Source: Nocardia araoensis NBRC 100135
Lineage (GTDB): Bacteria; Actinomycetota; Actinomycetes; Mycobacteriales; Mycobacteriaceae
Length of the DNA stretch: 64,000 nucleotides
Direction of reading: 5' to 3'
Assembly: GCF_000308435.1 (NCBI RefSeq)
Contig: NZ_BAFR01000351.1
Span: forward strand, 1-64,000
The translations under genes and the position numbers were made by a program. Shown piece after piece: positions 25,259-34,136 of the stretch. Each line of letters opens with the position of its first letter. The stretch's first letter is position 1. The notes beneath the pieces were generated by a model. The model was not told where the DNA came from. It did no database searches and saw nothing but the letters and a program-made list of their open reading frames with translations.

Positions 25259-26257
25259 ATGGCACGCACACGACCGGACGTCACCGTTCCCGACCTCTCC
25301 GGGAAGCTCGCCGTCGTCACCGGCGCCAGCGACGGGGTCGGGCTGGGCCTGGCGACCCGCTTCGCCGCCGCCGGCGCCGAGGTCGTCATGCCTGTCCGCA
25401 ACCCTCGCAAGGGCGAAGCGGCGGTCGAGAAGATCGAGCGGCGGCACCCGGAGGCGGTCCTGTCGCTGCGGGACCTCGACCTGTCGTCGTTGGACTCGGT
25501 CGCCGCGCTGGGGGCCACGCTGCGCGGCGAGAACCGTCCGATCCACATCCTCGTCAACAACGCCGGCGTGATGACTCCACCGGACCGGCAGACCACCACC
25601 GGCGGGTTCGAGTTGCAGTTCGGCAGCAACCACCTGGGGCACTTCGCTCTCGTCGCCCACCTGCTGCCCCTGCTGCGCGCCGGACGTGCGCGCGTGACCT
25701 CGCAGATCAGTGTCGCCGCGAACGAGAACGCCATCCATTGGGACGATCTGAACTGGGAACGGTCTTACCACGGCCGCCGCGCGTACAGCCAGTCCAAGAT
25801 CGCGCTCGGCTTGTTCGGGCTCGAGCTGGATCGGCGTAGCAAGGCAGCGGGATGGGGGATCACCAGCAACCTCGCTCATCCCGGCGTTGCCCCGACCAGC
25901 CTCTTGTCCGCGCGCCCGGAGGTCGGCCGGGCGCGAGACACCGCTGCCGTGCGTGCCATTCGTGCTCTCTCCCGCCGCGGGATCCTCTTCGGGACGGTCG
26001 AGACCGCACTGCTTCCGGCCCTGCTGGCCGCCACCTCACCGGACGCGCGCGGCGGCCGCCTGTATGGTCCCAGCGGTCTCGGGCACCTGTCCGGACCTCC
26101 CGCCGAACAGGCCGTCTACTCCCGGCTGCGCAGCGAGGACGATGCCGAACGCATCTGGCGGATCTCCGAGAAGCTCACCGGCATCTCCTTTCCGGTCGTC
26201 GAGTCCGCGCGGCCCGGCCGAGAATCGACAGCTGCCGACAGTCGTCGGGCGCAGTGA
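25259..26257 (+). CDS. SDR-family oxidoreductase (retinol-dehydrogenase/protochlorophyllide-reductase-like)
   Basis: A 332-residue extended SDR with a clear AAGGAG ribosome site. The NADP motif [21 protein letters not shown], the SxxK-type catalytic segment [10 protein letters not shown] and HPGVAPTS are visible. The longer C-terminus ([20 protein letters not shown]) is typical of this subgroup, often found beside MmyB-type regulators as here. The substrate is unknown. With the neighbouring repressor damaged, the gene may be constitutively expressed. Confidence 0.9.
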   Translation: MARTRPDVTVPDLSGKLAVVTGASDGVGLGLATRFAAAGAEVVMPVRNPRKGEAAVEKIERRHPEAVLSLRDLDLSSLDSVAALGATLRGENRPIHILVNNAGVMTPPDRQTTTGGFELQFGSNHLGHFALVAHLLPLLRAGRARVTSQISVAANENAIHWDDLNWERSYHGRRAYSQSKIALGLFGLELDRRSKAAGWGITSNLAHPGVAPTSLLSARPEVGRARDTAAVRAIRALSRRGILFGTVETALLPALLAATSPDARGGRLYGPSGLGHLSGPPAEQAVYSRLRSEDDAERIWRISEKLTGISFPVVESARPGRESTAADSRRAQ

Positions 26258-26290
26258 TCAGAGGAGTTCCGCAGATGTGGCGCTGGACGC

Positions 26291-26344
26291 GGTCAGCACG
26301 TCGTCGAGGTGGACGGTGGCTGGTCGTCGGTTCTGCCGGGATAG
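26291..26344 (+). pseudogene. C-terminal scrap of an SDR
   Basis: Seventeen codons ending at TAG 26342-26344 read QHVVEVDGGWSSVLPG, the typical C-terminal strand and tail of a classical SDR. No matching upstream part exists in frame. It abuts the aldehyde dehydrogenase stop from the opposite strand. Confidence 0.35.
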
Positions 26345-27778
26345 CTAGTCGATCTTGGCCATCACATGCTTGACCCGGGTGTAGTCCTCCAGCCCGTACA
26401 TCGACAGATCCTTACCGTGCCCGGAGGACTTGAACCCGCCGTGCGGCATCTCGGCGATCAGCGCGGTGTGGGTGTTGATCCACACGCAGCCGAAGTCGAG
26501 TGCGGCCGACACGCGAAGCGCCCGCGCCACATCCTTGGTCCACACCGAGGACGCCAGCCCGTACTCGACGCCGTTGGCCCACCGGATCGCCTCGTCCTCG
26601 TCGGTGAACGACTGCACGGTGATCACCGGGCCGAAGATCTCGTTCTGGCTCATCCGGTCATGCTGCCGCAGCCCTCCGATGACCGTTGGCTCGACGTAAT
26701 ACCCGTGGTCGCCCTGCCGGTGCCCACCGGCCACGACCGAAGCGTGATCGGGCACCTCGTCGAGGAAGCCGAGCACCCGCCGCAGTTGGCCGGCGTTGTT
26801 GACCGGGGGTACCCAGGCATCCTCGTCATCGGCGGCCTTGCCGAATGTCGTTGTCGCACTACAGGCCTGCTCGGCCAGCGCCGCGGTCAGATCATCGGTC
26901 ACGGACGCGTGACCGAGCACCCTGGTGGCCGCCGTGCAATCCTGCCCGGCGTTGAAATAGCCCGAGGCCGCGATACCACTGGCGGCCGCAGCGATATCGG
27001 CGTCGGGGAACACGATCACCGGTGCTTTGCCGCCCAACTCCAGATGCGTGCGTTTCAGTTGCCCTCCGGCCGCCTCCGCGACCGCACGACCCGCGGCCAC
27101 CGAACCGGTGATCGATACCATCTGCGGGGTCGGATGCGTGACCACCGCCGCACCGGTCACCCGGTCGCCGGTCACCACGTTGAGAACGCCCGGCGGCAGG
27201 TGCTCGGCGGCCGATTCGGCCAGCATCACCGTCGTCACCGGGGTGGTGTCGCTGGGCTTGATCACCACGGTGTTGCCTGCCGCGATCGCGGGAACGAACT
27301 TCCAGATCGCCATCATCATCGGGTAGTTCCACGGCGTCACCTGCCCGATGACGCCGATCGGTTCCCGGCGGATCCAGGATGTGTGGCCCGCCAGGTACTC
27401 ACAAGCCGACTTGCCCTCGAGTACCCGCGCCGCTCCCGCGAAGAACCGGATCTGATCCAGCATCTGGGGGATCTCCGCGGCCGAGGTGATGTGGTTCGGC
27501 TTGCCGGTGTTGCGACCTTCGGCCGCAACGAGCGCGTCGGCGACCTTCTCCACTTCGTCGGCGAAATCCAACAGCGCCTTCTGACGGTGCGACGGCGTCG
27601 TGCGCTTCCAGTCGCAGAACGCCTTCGCCGCCGCCGCGTACGCGTTGTCGATGTCCTGTTCGTTGGACACCGGCGCGGTGCCGTACCGATCGCCGGTGGC
27701 AGGGTCGACTAGCGCCATCGTCGCACCGCCGACCGAGTCGACGAGGTTGCCGTCGATGAAGTTCCGGACCACTGTCAT
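26345..27778 (-). CDS. Aldehyde dehydrogenase, gamma-aminobutyraldehyde dehydrogenase-like
   Basis: A 477-residue NAD(P)-dependent aldehyde dehydrogenase. The ATG at 27778 follows GAGGAGG at good spacing; the longer open frame upstream is not coding. The general base Glu lies in [12 protein letters not shown] and the catalytic Cys in [14 protein letters not shown]. The cofactor motif [10 protein letters not shown] and the C-terminal [20 protein letters not shown] are seen. The GQDC/TAAT context and the [11 protein letters not shown] ending resemble PatD/aminobutyraldehyde dehydrogenases of polyamine and GABA metabolism. The specificity is inferred. SDR fragments flank it on both sides, suggesting loss of former operon partners. 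Confidence 0.9.
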   Translation of the reverse strand: MTVVRNFIDGNLVDSVGGATMALVDPATGDRYGTAPVSNEQDIDNAYAAAAKAFCDWKRTTPSHRQKALLDFADEVEKVADALVAAEGRNTGKPNHITSAAEIPQMLDQIRFFAGAARVLEGKSACEYLAGHTSWIRREPIGVIGQVTPWNYPMMMAIWKFVPAIAAGNTVVIKPSDTTPVTTVMLAESAAEHLPPGVLNVVTGDRVTGAAVVTHPTPQMVSITGSVAAGRAVAEAAGGQLKRTHLELGGKAPVIVFPDADIAAAASGIAASGYFNAGQDCTAATRVLGHASVTDDLTAALAEQACSATTTFGKAADDEDAWVPPVNNAGQLRRVLGFLDEVPDHASVVAGGHRQGDHGYYVEPTVIGGLRQHDRMSQNEIFGPVITVQSFTDEDEAIRWANGVEYGLASSVWTKDVARALRVSAALDFGCVWINTHTALIAEMPHGGFKSSGHGKDLSMYGLEDYTRVKHVMAKID

Positions 27779-27864
27779 GATGCCTCCTCGGTTACTCTGT
27801 TCCGTCGACAATTCGCTGGTGGGGACCTGTCGGTCGACTCGGCAGTCCGTCGGCGCACCTGTTT

Positions 27865-28032
27865 CTAATTGTTCATGGCGTCGAGTCCGGCCTTGGCCGC
27901 GGCATACGGCACGATCGATGGCCGCGGCCGGATGGATCCGCAGGAGCTGACATTGATGATGGAGCCGCGTCCCGCGGCTACCATGCGTTCGCCCACCAGC
28001 ACCGAAAGCCGAAGTAGGCCTTCTGGATTCAT
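27865..28032 (-). pseudogene. Internal fragment of an SDR
   Basis: From 28032 the minus strand reads [20 protein letters not shown], then [20 protein letters not shown] and [13 protein letters not shown], stopping at 27865. This is the central part of a classical SDR, including the catalytic Ser region (NVSS) and Tyr-x-x-x-Lys (YAAAK). The cofactor-binding N-terminus and the C-terminal third are missing. It lies directly upstream of the aldehyde dehydrogenase on the same strand, so it may be the truncated first gene of that operon. Confidence 0.7.
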
Positions 28033-28126
28033 CTCGCGTCCCAGCCCACGGCTGCCGCCGGGGAGGGAGGCGCGCAGATGGCGACGGCCGGAGTATGAGC
28101 GGTGACCTCGTCGCGGAGGCCGGCAA

Positions 28127-28144
28127 TTTCACGGTATAGTGAAA
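28127..28144. promoter_or_regulatory. TetR operator box 1
   Basis: TTTCACGGTATAGTGAAA is an 18-bp palindrome, flanked by one more A/T pair. It contains the TATAGT -10 hexamer (28135-28140), so binding would block transcription of the TetR gene. It matches boxes 2 and 3 upstream of the CocE-type hydrolase. Confidence 0.75.
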
Positions 28145-28220
28145 TATGCTTCGGCAACTGCTGAAGCATGGGCAGGCGGTCATGCGCGCTCGCGCGGCGG
28201 GCGAAAGAGGGCAGTGGAAC

Positions 28221-28898
28221 ATGGCGGTGCGAGCGGGAAGGGGTCCGCGGGGGGAACGCGGCGCGCAAGCGGACCGCATCCTGGCGGTGGCCCGCAAGTC
28301 CTTCGCCGAGCGGGGTTACAACGGAACCTCATTGCGGTCGGTGGCTCGGGACGCTGATGTGGACCCCACCCTGGTGAACTACTACTTCTCCAACAAGGCC
28401 GGATTGCTGAAGGCGGCGCTGGAGCCGCCGGAGGCCTTCGGTGCGGGCATTGCGGAGGCCGCCCGTGTCCCGCTGGAGGAGCGTGGACGAGCCTTCGTGG
28501 AGGCGGCCCTGCGCATGTGGGACGACCCCGCCACCTCGGAGGTCCTGCGCTCGATCATCCTTGCGGCCAGTCACGAGCCCTTCGCCATGGAGCGCCTTCG
28601 TTCGGTCTTCTCCGCACTCGTCCTCCAAGTGGTGTCGGCGAGCCTTCCGCACGACGAGGCCGAGCTGCGCTCGGATCTGGTCGCCACGCAGATCGTGGGC
28701 TTGGCGATGACGCGCTATGTCTGGGCGATCGACCGCATCGCGGACATGTCCTCGGAGCAGGTCGTCCGCCTGGTCGCGCCGACCGTGCAGCACTATCTCA
28801 CGGGCGCCCTGGGCGAGGGCATCCCCGACCGCGAGCGACCGCTAGAGGTGGATGTCACCGCCGGTTCGACCGGGTCGGCGCAGACCGCCGGACGCTAG
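28221..28898 (+). CDS. TetR-family repressor, likely controlling the CocE-type hydrolase
   Basis: 225 residues from the ATG at 28221, preceded by AGAGGG at 9 bp. An in-frame ATG at 28146, right behind the -10, would give a 250-residue leaderless form. The HTH spans [20 protein letters not shown], then [20 protein letters not shown]. The C-terminal ligand domain resembles TetR_C-type actinobacterial regulators ([20 protein letters not shown]). Matching operator boxes lie in its own promoter and in front of the next gene, so it autoregulates and represses the hydrolase. The inducer is presumably an ester-type compound. Confidence 0.9.
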   Translation: MAVRAGRGPRGERGAQADRILAVARKSFAERGYNGTSLRSVARDADVDPTLVNYYFSNKAGLLKAALEPPEAFGAGIAEAARVPLEERGRAFVEAALRMWDDPATSEVLRSIILAASHEPFAMERLRSVFSALVLQVVSASLPHDEAELRSDLVATQIVGLAMTRYVWAIDRIADMSSEQVVRLVAPTVQHYLTGALGEGIPDRERPLEVDVTAGSTGSAQTAGR

Positions 28899-28941
28899 CA
28901 CTCCCAAAATCTTTCCTCCTTCCCCGCCGCACCCGACATAT

Positions 28942-28959
28942 TTTCACGGCATATGGAAA
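28942..28959. promoter_or_regulatory. TetR operator box 2
   Basis: TTTCACGGCATATGGAAA is an 18-mer with the TTTC...GAAA frame of box 1 and identical to it over the first eight bases. It lies 77 bp upstream of the hydrolase start. Confidence 0.65.
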
Positions 28960-29007
28960 TTACTCTTGCCTGCGGTGTGCCGACCCGCGTACGGTGAGGG
29001 CAGTTAA

Positions 29008-29025
29008 TTTCCGTACGTGTGGAAA
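29008..29025. promoter_or_regulatory. TetR operator box 3
   Basis: TTTCCGTACGTGTGGAAA is the third copy, with ATTTCC/GGAAAT arms. It ends 10 bp before the hydrolase ATG, where a bound repressor would block initiation. Confidence 0.65.
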
Positions 29026-29035
29026 TGAGAGTGCC

Positions 29036-30727
29036 ATGGCGCGATTCAAGGCCGCTGGAGTAGAGCCCGGTCAGCGTCGGATGAACGGACCGCAGACCAC
29101 CGGTCGTCGATACCGCAACCTGTCTGCGGTCCTTCATGAGATGACGCGCGAGGACAATGTGCCCGTCCCGGTCCGCGACGGCACCGAGCTACTGGCCGAC
29201 GTCCACCGGCCCGACGCGGAGGGCAGGTTCCCCGCCCTCATCGCGGCGGCACCCTACCCCCGCCAGTTGCAGGACCTCGGCGCCCCGGCGGCCTTCATCG
29301 AGGCGGGGGCCAGCGACTTCTGGGTGCCGCGCGGCTACGCCCACGTCATCGCCAACCTTCGCGGCACGGTCGGCTCCGGCGGCGCCTACACCTTCTTCGA
29401 CAGGCAAGAGCGCGAGGACCTGTTCGACCTGGTCGAGTGGGTCGCCGGGCAGCCCTGGTGCGACGGGAACGTGGGCATGATCGGCATCAGCTACTACGCC
29501 ATGAGCCAGTTGGAGGCGGCCACCCAGCGCCCGCCACATCTGAAGGCGCTGTTCCCCTTCAACGTCACCGTCGGGGTACGGGAAGCCGCCTACCACAACG
29601 GCCTGTTGAGCGAAGCCTTCATCATCCCCTGGTTCCATGCGTTGGGCGTCCTGTCCGCCCACGGGGACCGCCTCTATCGCAAGGGCCTGTCCCGTCTCCT
29701 GCGCCGGTTGCTCGCCGTCCCCGCCGTCCACCGGCGGTTCAGCCGGACCGACGGTGTCCAGGCAACCCGTGGCCTGCGGCTCGTCAGCCGTTTCCACCAC
29801 GACGCCCACCCATGGAACGACCTGCTCGAGGCAGTGATCTCCGATCACCCCACCCGGGACGCGTGGTGGGACGACCGTGACCTGACCGGACTGCTCGCCG
29901 ATGTCGACATCCCCGTCTACCTCGGCGGCGAGTGGTCCAACGTCCCCCTCCACCTGACGGGCCTGTTCCGAGCCCGGGACGCGCTCGCGCACAACCCGCA
30001 CGTGCGCATGGCCATGCTCGGGGACCACAGCCTGCCCTGGCCATGGGAGAGCATGCACATCGAGGCCCTCGCGTGGTTCGACCACTGGCTCAAGGACCGG
30101 GACACCGGCATCCTCGAAGGTCCTGCCATCCGCTACTGGCTACCCGGGGCGGAACAGTGGCGCACCGCCGACGCCTGGCCCCCGCCGGCCACCCACCTTG
30201 CTCTGGCCCTCAGCGCCGACGGCTCGCTGACGGCCGACGAGCGGCCGGGTGAACGCCGCTACGCCACCGACGGCGCGAACTCCATGCCGGCACAGCTCAA
30301 TTGGACCAGCGATCCCCTTCCCGACGACATCGACATGGTCGGCCACCCCGAACTACGGCTTACCGCCACCAGTAGCGCGACCGACACGGCATGGATCCTG
30401 CTCCTGCAAGACGTCGGCCCCGACGGCAAGGCCTCCGACATCACCCAGGGCTGGCTGCGCGCAGGCATGCGCCACGTCGACGAGGACGCGAGTGAGACGG
30501 GCCGTCCCGTCCCTCCGGGAGAGCCGGTCGCCTACCGCATCCCGCTGGTGGCCAATGCCCGCCGATTCCAACGCGGGCACCGCATCCGGCTGATCCTCAC
30601 CAGCGACGACAATCGCAAGGACTTCCAGCCCATGCTGCTGTTCAGTCATGCCCCCGTCGGGACGGCGGGCATCAACACGGTGCACTCCGGCTCACGTCTG
30701 CTCCTCCCGATCCTGGACGGCGAATGA
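29036..30727 (+). CDS. CocE/NonD-family hydrolase
   Basis: A 563-residue esterase/acylase of the X-Pro dipeptidyl-peptidase (S15) superfamily. The ATG at 29036 gives the family length; the open frame upstream is unrelated. The nucleophile lies in the elbow MIGISYYAMSQ (GxSYxx), and the conserved GTVGSGGAYTFF, DLVEWVAGQPWCDG and the histidine region LGDHSLPWPWESMH are visible. The C-terminal half is the jelly-roll domain (PDDIDMVGHPELRL through GHRIRLILTS). There is no signal peptide, so it is cytoplasmic. Relatives hydrolyse cocaine-like esters, alpha-amino esters or glutaryl amides; the substrate here is unknown. Controlled by the adjacent TetR. Confidence 0.9.
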   Translation: MARFKAAGVEPGQRRMNGPQTTGRRYRNLSAVLHEMTREDNVPVPVRDGTELLADVHRPDAEGRFPALIAAAPYPRQLQDLGAPAAFIEAGASDFWVPRGYAHVIANLRGTVGSGGAYTFFDRQEREDLFDLVEWVAGQPWCDGNVGMIGISYYAMSQLEAATQRPPHLKALFPFNVTVGVREAAYHNGLLSEAFIIPWFHALGVLSAHGDRLYRKGLSRLLRRLLAVPAVHRRFSRTDGVQATRGLRLVSRFHHDAHPWNDLLEAVISDHPTRDAWWDDRDLTGLLADVDIPVYLGGEWSNVPLHLTGLFRARDALAHNPHVRMAMLGDHSLPWPWESMHIEALAWFDHWLKDRDTGILEGPAIRYWLPGAEQWRTADAWPPPATHLALALSADGSLTADERPGERRYATDGANSMPAQLNWTSDPLPDDIDMVGHPELRLTATSSATDTAWILLLQDVGPDGKASDITQGWLRAGMRHVDEDASETGRPVPPGEPVAYRIPLVANARRFQRGHRIRLILTSDDNRKDFQPMLLFSHAPVGTAGINTVHSGSRLLLPILDGE

Positions 30728-30866
30728 ACGGAATGGTCTCACGCCGCGACGCCCGGGCGGTCCGCTCGTCTCGACCGCCCGCCCGCCGGAACCGGCGTGG
30801 CCCCAAGACTTCGCCGCGGCGCCCGAGCCCAGGCAAGACCGTCCCGACCTTCGATGGAGTGCCCTG

Positions 30867-31313
30867 ATGTCCACTACGTCCACCCGCCGGATCGACCCGA
30901 GCCTGCTCCGCCACGCATCCGCGGTCGGCGGCGCCGTCCTGGCCACAGCCCTGCTGTGGGCCGCAGCCCACAGCCTCGGCATCGAACTCCGCGTCGATGC
31001 CCGCGACGGACGGCCGGCTCAGGTGGTCGGCCTGCCTGTCGTCGCGGGCAGCACGCTCGTCGCCGCCCTGCTCGCCGCAGCGACGCGGAAGTGGTTGGAC
31101 CGCTGGGGCGACCGGGCCCCGAGGGCCTGGGCCCGACTGGCCGTCACCGTGTTGCTGGTGTCGCTTCTGCCCATGACGTACGTCCAGGCGTCCGGCGGCG
31201 CCAAAGCCACCCTCACCCTCATGCACCTGGCAGTCGCCGCCGTCCTCGTTCCGCTCCTGGCCCGCGGAAGCGGCGACCGCCCCGGAAGGCAGCACACCGT
31301 AGGGCCGAAGTAA
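30867..31313 (+). CDS. Four-helix membrane protein, DUF6069-like
   Basis: 148 residues from the ATG at 30867 with GGAG at 8-11 bp upstream. Four hydrophobic segments are seen: LRHASAVGGAVLATALLWAA, LPVVAGSTLVAALLAAATRK, ARLAVTVLLVSLLPMTYVQ and LMHLAVAAVLVPLLARG. Pattern and length resemble DUF6069 membrane proteins of actinomycetes. It sits 140 bp behind the hydrolase and may be in its transcript. The function is unknown. Confidence 0.75.
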   Translation: MSTTSTRRIDPSLLRHASAVGGAVLATALLWAAAHSLGIELRVDARDGRPAQVVGLPVVAGSTLVAALLAAATRKWLDRWGDRAPRAWARLAVTVLLVSLLPMTYVQASGGAKATLTLMHLAVAAVLVPLLARGSGDRPGRQHTVGPK

Positions 31314-31492
31314 TGCAATGCCATGTCACAGTGCGATTCCCGGGTTGGCCGCCGATCCACTACCGGGCCGATCCCGTCGCAGCGCACACTTTCGCGAAGG
31401 CAGTGTGTGAAATGGGAGTGGCAACCGTTCGAATCGATCAAGACATGCGCGAAGCATTGCGCCCCATGCCATATCAGCGCCTCTGGCGATGA
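31313..31492 (+). CDS. 59-residue hypothetical protein coupled to the membrane protein
   Basis: The ATG overlaps the preceding stop as TAATG. The product (MQCHVTVRFPGWPPIHYRAD, AKAVCEMGVATVRIDQDM, ending YQRLWR) has a balanced composition and a plausible beta-beta-alpha layout. Codon use is noticeably AT-richer than its neighbours (GCA, GTT, CGA, GAT, CAA), which hints at foreign origin. No family recognised. The overlap and composition make it more credible than an accidental frame. Confidence 0.5.
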   Translation: MQCHVTVRFPGWPPIHYRADPVAAHTFAKAVCEMGVATVRIDQDMREALRPMPYQRLWR

Positions 31493-31791
31493 ACGCCCAC
31501 CCCCCACACCGCGGGGGCGAGAGCGGGAAACTGCGACCGCCCGTTGGGGCGATCCGGGAGGCGCTCGTCCCAGGCCACGCTCGCCACCTGGCGCCGCCGA
31601 CGTAGCGGAGACGTCAAAATCCGGCGATACCAACATGTTCCGGTCGAAGTTGGTGTCCAATTCCACTGATCAATGGTGTTGCGGATGACTATCAATCGGC
31701 GACGAAAACCCGTGCTGAGAAAGCCGATTCGCGGCACGTGCGTCCGAATGACGCGATCGTCGATCGGGTCTGCGGCCCGCCACCCGTCGGT
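31493..31791. other. Intergenic stretch without a recognisable gene
   Basis: 299 bp between convergent units, moderately AT-rich from 31610 to 31730. No hairpin or frame with family resemblance was found. Confidence 0.5.
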
Positions 31792-32682
31792 TCAGCCGAC
31801 CGTCCAGGGTCGCAGTTTCTCGGGATTGCGGATCGCCCAGATCCGGGTGATCCGGCCGTCGGCGATGTCGAAGGCGTAGACCGACACGATGGTGTCGGCG
31901 AGCTGTGCCACCAGGCCGGGTTGGCCGTTCACCGTGCGTTCGAGCAGTGTCACCTCGGGACCTCGGGCGGCGATCTGGATCCAAGCGTGCGCGATCTGCT
32001 CACCGCCGATGATCGGGTGGCGGAAGGCCGGGGCCAGGCCGCCGCTGTCGGCGATCGCGGTCGCGGTCGGATCGAGCAGGCCGATCAGGGCATCGATATC
32101 GCTTGTCTCCCAAGCGCGTTTGAAGTCCCTGACCACCTCGGAGCGCTCGGTGCCCGAGGGGGCTCGCGAGGTGTCGATGCGGCGGCGGGCGGAAGAGGCG
32201 AGCTGGCGGCAGGCCCCGGGGGTGCGCCCGACGACGGCGGCGATCTCGGCGAAGGAGTAGCGGAAGACATCGTGCAGGACGAACGCCACCCGCTCGGCGG
32301 GCGTCATGGAATCGAGCACGACCAGGAAGGCCATACTGATCGATTCGTCGAGGGTGATCCGGTCGGCCGGGTCGGCGGGGGCGCGACCACCGAACCATTC
32401 GTCGTGGCCGGGAATCGGCTCCGGAATCCACTCGCCCACGTATTGCTCCCGCCTGGCTCGCGCGGAGCCGAGCAGGTCGAGGCAGATGCGGCCCGCGACC
32501 GTGGTCAACCACGCGCCGGGCGCCGCGACATCGTTGCGCTGCCGCTCGGACAACGCGTACCAGCGCGTGTAGGTCTCCTGCACCACGTCCTCGGCTTCGG
32601 CGAGCGAGCCGAGCAACCGGTAGGCGAGATTGATCAGTTGACGGCGTTCGTTGATCACCGAGCGCAGTTGCGGATCGCTCAT
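31792..32682 (-). CDS. sigJ: ECF sigma factor SigJ (ECF41-like, with C-terminal SnoaL domain)
   Basis: 296 residues. Region 2 (LINLAYRLLGSLAEAEDVVQ) and region 4 (YSFAEIAAVVGRTPGACRQL) make up the sigma part. The C-terminal NTF2/SnoaL extension (about residues 180-296) carries the DGRITRIWAIRNPEKL motif typical of ECF41 factors, which controls sigma activity in cis instead of an anti-sigma factor. It is divergent from a flavin-reductase/SnoaL pair. ECF41 genes usually sit beside oxidoreductases or carboxymuconolactone decarboxylases that they activate, so the neighbours are the likely targets. Confidence 0.93.
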   Translation of the reverse strand: MSDPQLRSVINERRQLINLAYRLLGSLAEAEDVVQETYTRWYALSERQRNDVAAPGAWLTTVAGRICLDLLGSARARREQYVGEWIPEPIPGHDEWFGGRAPADPADRITLDESISMAFLVVLDSMTPAERVAFVLHDVFRYSFAEIAAVVGRTPGACRQLASSARRRIDTSRAPSGTERSEVVRDFKRAWETSDIDALIGLLDPTATAIADSGGLAPAFRHPIIGGEQIAHAWIQIAARGPEVTLLERTVNGQPGLVAQLADTIVSVYAFDIADGRITRIWAIRNPEKLRPWTVG

Positions 32683-32820
32683 GGTGTTCGGCTCCTTCGG
32701 TCGATGCGTCCTTCACCGAATCCGACGAAGTAGCGACTCGAAATGTGAGACGGCCTGACATTCCGGCGGCCTGCGTCGTCGGGATGTCGTGACAGTTTCA
32801 GCAGAGCAGGAGTCGCGGAC

Positions 32821-33450
32821 ATGATCAGAATCGCCATCATTCTCGGTAGTACCCGGCCCAACCGTAACGGCCCGCAGGTGGCCCAGTGGGTCCTGGACTC
32901 GGCCACGCGCCGCGGCGACGCCGAGTTCGAACTGATCGACCTGCGCGATCACCCGCTACCGCATCTGGACGAGCCGGTGGCGCCGATGTTCGGTCCGTCG
33001 GTCCACGAACACACCCGCGCGTGGGCCGAGCGGATCGCGCCCTTCGACGGCTTCGTGATGGTGACTCCCGAGTACAATCACGGCGTCCCCGGCGTGCTGA
33101 AGGACGCCCTCGACCATCTGTTCGCGGAGTGGGCCGACAAGGCGGTCGGATTCGTCTCCTACGGCGCGAACGGCGGCGTGCGCGCGGTGGAACAGCTCCG
33201 GCTGGTCTGCGGCGCCCTGCGCATGGCCGACGTGAGCCACCAGGTGGCGATTTCGGTGCTCACCGATTTCGAGAACTACACCACTTTCACACCGCGCGAC
33301 CACCACACCGCGGCGCTGAACACCTTGCTGGACCAGCTCGTCGCATGGAGCAGCGCGCTCGCGCCGCTGCGGCACGACGGCGCCGACACCCCGCACATCG
33401 ATGAAGGAGCCGAACATGACGAATCCGAGCGATTCTCGGTCACTCGCTGA
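32821..33450 (+). CDS. NADPH-dependent FMN reductase-like protein
   Basis: A 209-residue flavodoxin-fold protein. The phosphate-binding start IILGSTRPNRNGPQVAQW and the flavin-ring segment TPEYNHGVPGVLKDALDHL are classic for the NADPH-dependent FMN/azo reductase family. A Gly-rich GFVSYGANGGVRAVEQL follows. The last 30 codons overlap the next gene by 35 bp in another frame, so the two are translationally linked. It is the probable regulatory target of divergent SigJ. Confidence 0.9.
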   Translation: MIRIAIILGSTRPNRNGPQVAQWVLDSATRRGDAEFELIDLRDHPLPHLDEPVAPMFGPSVHEHTRAWAERIAPFDGFVMVTPEYNHGVPGVLKDALDHLFAEWADKAVGFVSYGANGGVRAVEQLRLVCGALRMADVSHQVAISVLTDFENYTTFTPRDHHTAALNTLLDQLVAWSSALAPLRHDGADTPHIDEGAEHDESERFSVTR

Positions 33451-33907
33451 CCGCATCGAAACGCGACGCGAGGTGGAGGAAGCGAAGGTCCGCAGGCAGA
33501 TCGACAAGATCGTCGAAGGGCTGCGAGCCAAGGATCTCGAGGCTTTGAAGCAGGTCTACACAGCAGACGTCGTGTCCTTCGATGTCGAGCCGCCGCTGGA
33601 GCATGTCGGGATCGCGGCGAAACTCGAGAACTGGAAGAAGGTGTTCGAGTTCTTCGACAGCGTGAGCTACGAGGTCCGCGACCTGACCCTCACCATGGGT
33701 GATGAGGTGGCATTCGGGCACGCCTTCGGTCGTCTCGGCGGTACGTTGCGAAACGGGTCGGCGACGAGCGGTATGTGGGTCAGGGTCACGTACTGCCTCC
33801 GGAAAATCGACGACACGTGGTTGATCGCGCACGACCAGGTCTCGGTGCCGCTCGACATCGCGAGCGGGAAAGGAGTGGTCGACCTCGAGCCGGTGACGGC
33901 AATCTAG
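33416..33907 (+). CDS. SnoaL/NTF2-like protein (ketosteroid-isomerase-related)
   Basis: 163 residues from the ATG at 33416, chosen because AAGGAG lies 7 bp upstream inside the end of the flavin reductase gene. A helical N-terminus (RREVEEAKVRRQIDKIVEGL) precedes a typical NTF2 core: LKQVYTADVVSFDVEPPLEH, then VTYCLRKIDDTWLIAHDQVS. Members are often calcium/calmodulin-association-domain or polyketide-cyclase-like proteins with unknown substrates. A strong terminator follows at 33929. Confidence 0.85.
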   Translation: MTNPSDSRSLADRIETRREVEEAKVRRQIDKIVEGLRAKDLEALKQVYTADVVSFDVEPPLEHVGIAAKLENWKKVFEFFDSVSYEVRDLTLTMGDEVAFGHAFGRLGGTLRNGSATSGMWVRVTYCLRKIDDTWLIAHDQVSVPLDIASGKGVVDLEPVTAI

Positions 33908-33928
33908 GGCCGCCTCCAACGGTACGGA

Positions 33929-33957
33929 CGAAAGCCCCCGCTGCGCGGGGGCTTTCG
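33929..33957 (+). terminator. Rho-independent-type hairpin
   Basis: CGAAAGCCCCCGC (33929-33941) and GCGGGGGCTTTCG (33945-33957) pair perfectly over 13 bp with a TGC loop. It begins 21 bp after the SnoaL-like stop. Confidence 0.9.
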
Positions 33958-34100
33958 CGTGAGCAACGCGTAGACGCACGTGGCCGGGCCGGCTGTGAGC
34001 CGGTTCCCACTGCGCCGCTGGCGAGCTGAGCCCTCTCCCACAGGCGACGGGCGACCTCTCGGCGTCCTGCGCCTTCGCCGAGCGGCCGAGGAGATGGCCA

Positions 34101-34119
34101 CCGGAGCGGGAGGCTCCGG
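34101..34119 (-). terminator. Hairpin downstream of the VOC gene
   Basis: CCGGAGC (34101-34107) and GCTCCGG (34113-34119) pair around GGGAG, and GCCAC/GTGGC extends the stem beyond a bulge. It is placed 18 bp after the VOC stop on the minus strand. Confidence 0.5.
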
Positions 34120-34136
34120 CCCGGTGGCACGACGAG

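Noticed and set aside
32683-32820. ECF41-type promoters (TGTCA.../CGTC) in the SigJ divergent region
   Set aside because: TGTCA-like -35 elements occur on the minus strand, but no CGTC stands at the expected spacing, so I did not call a site.
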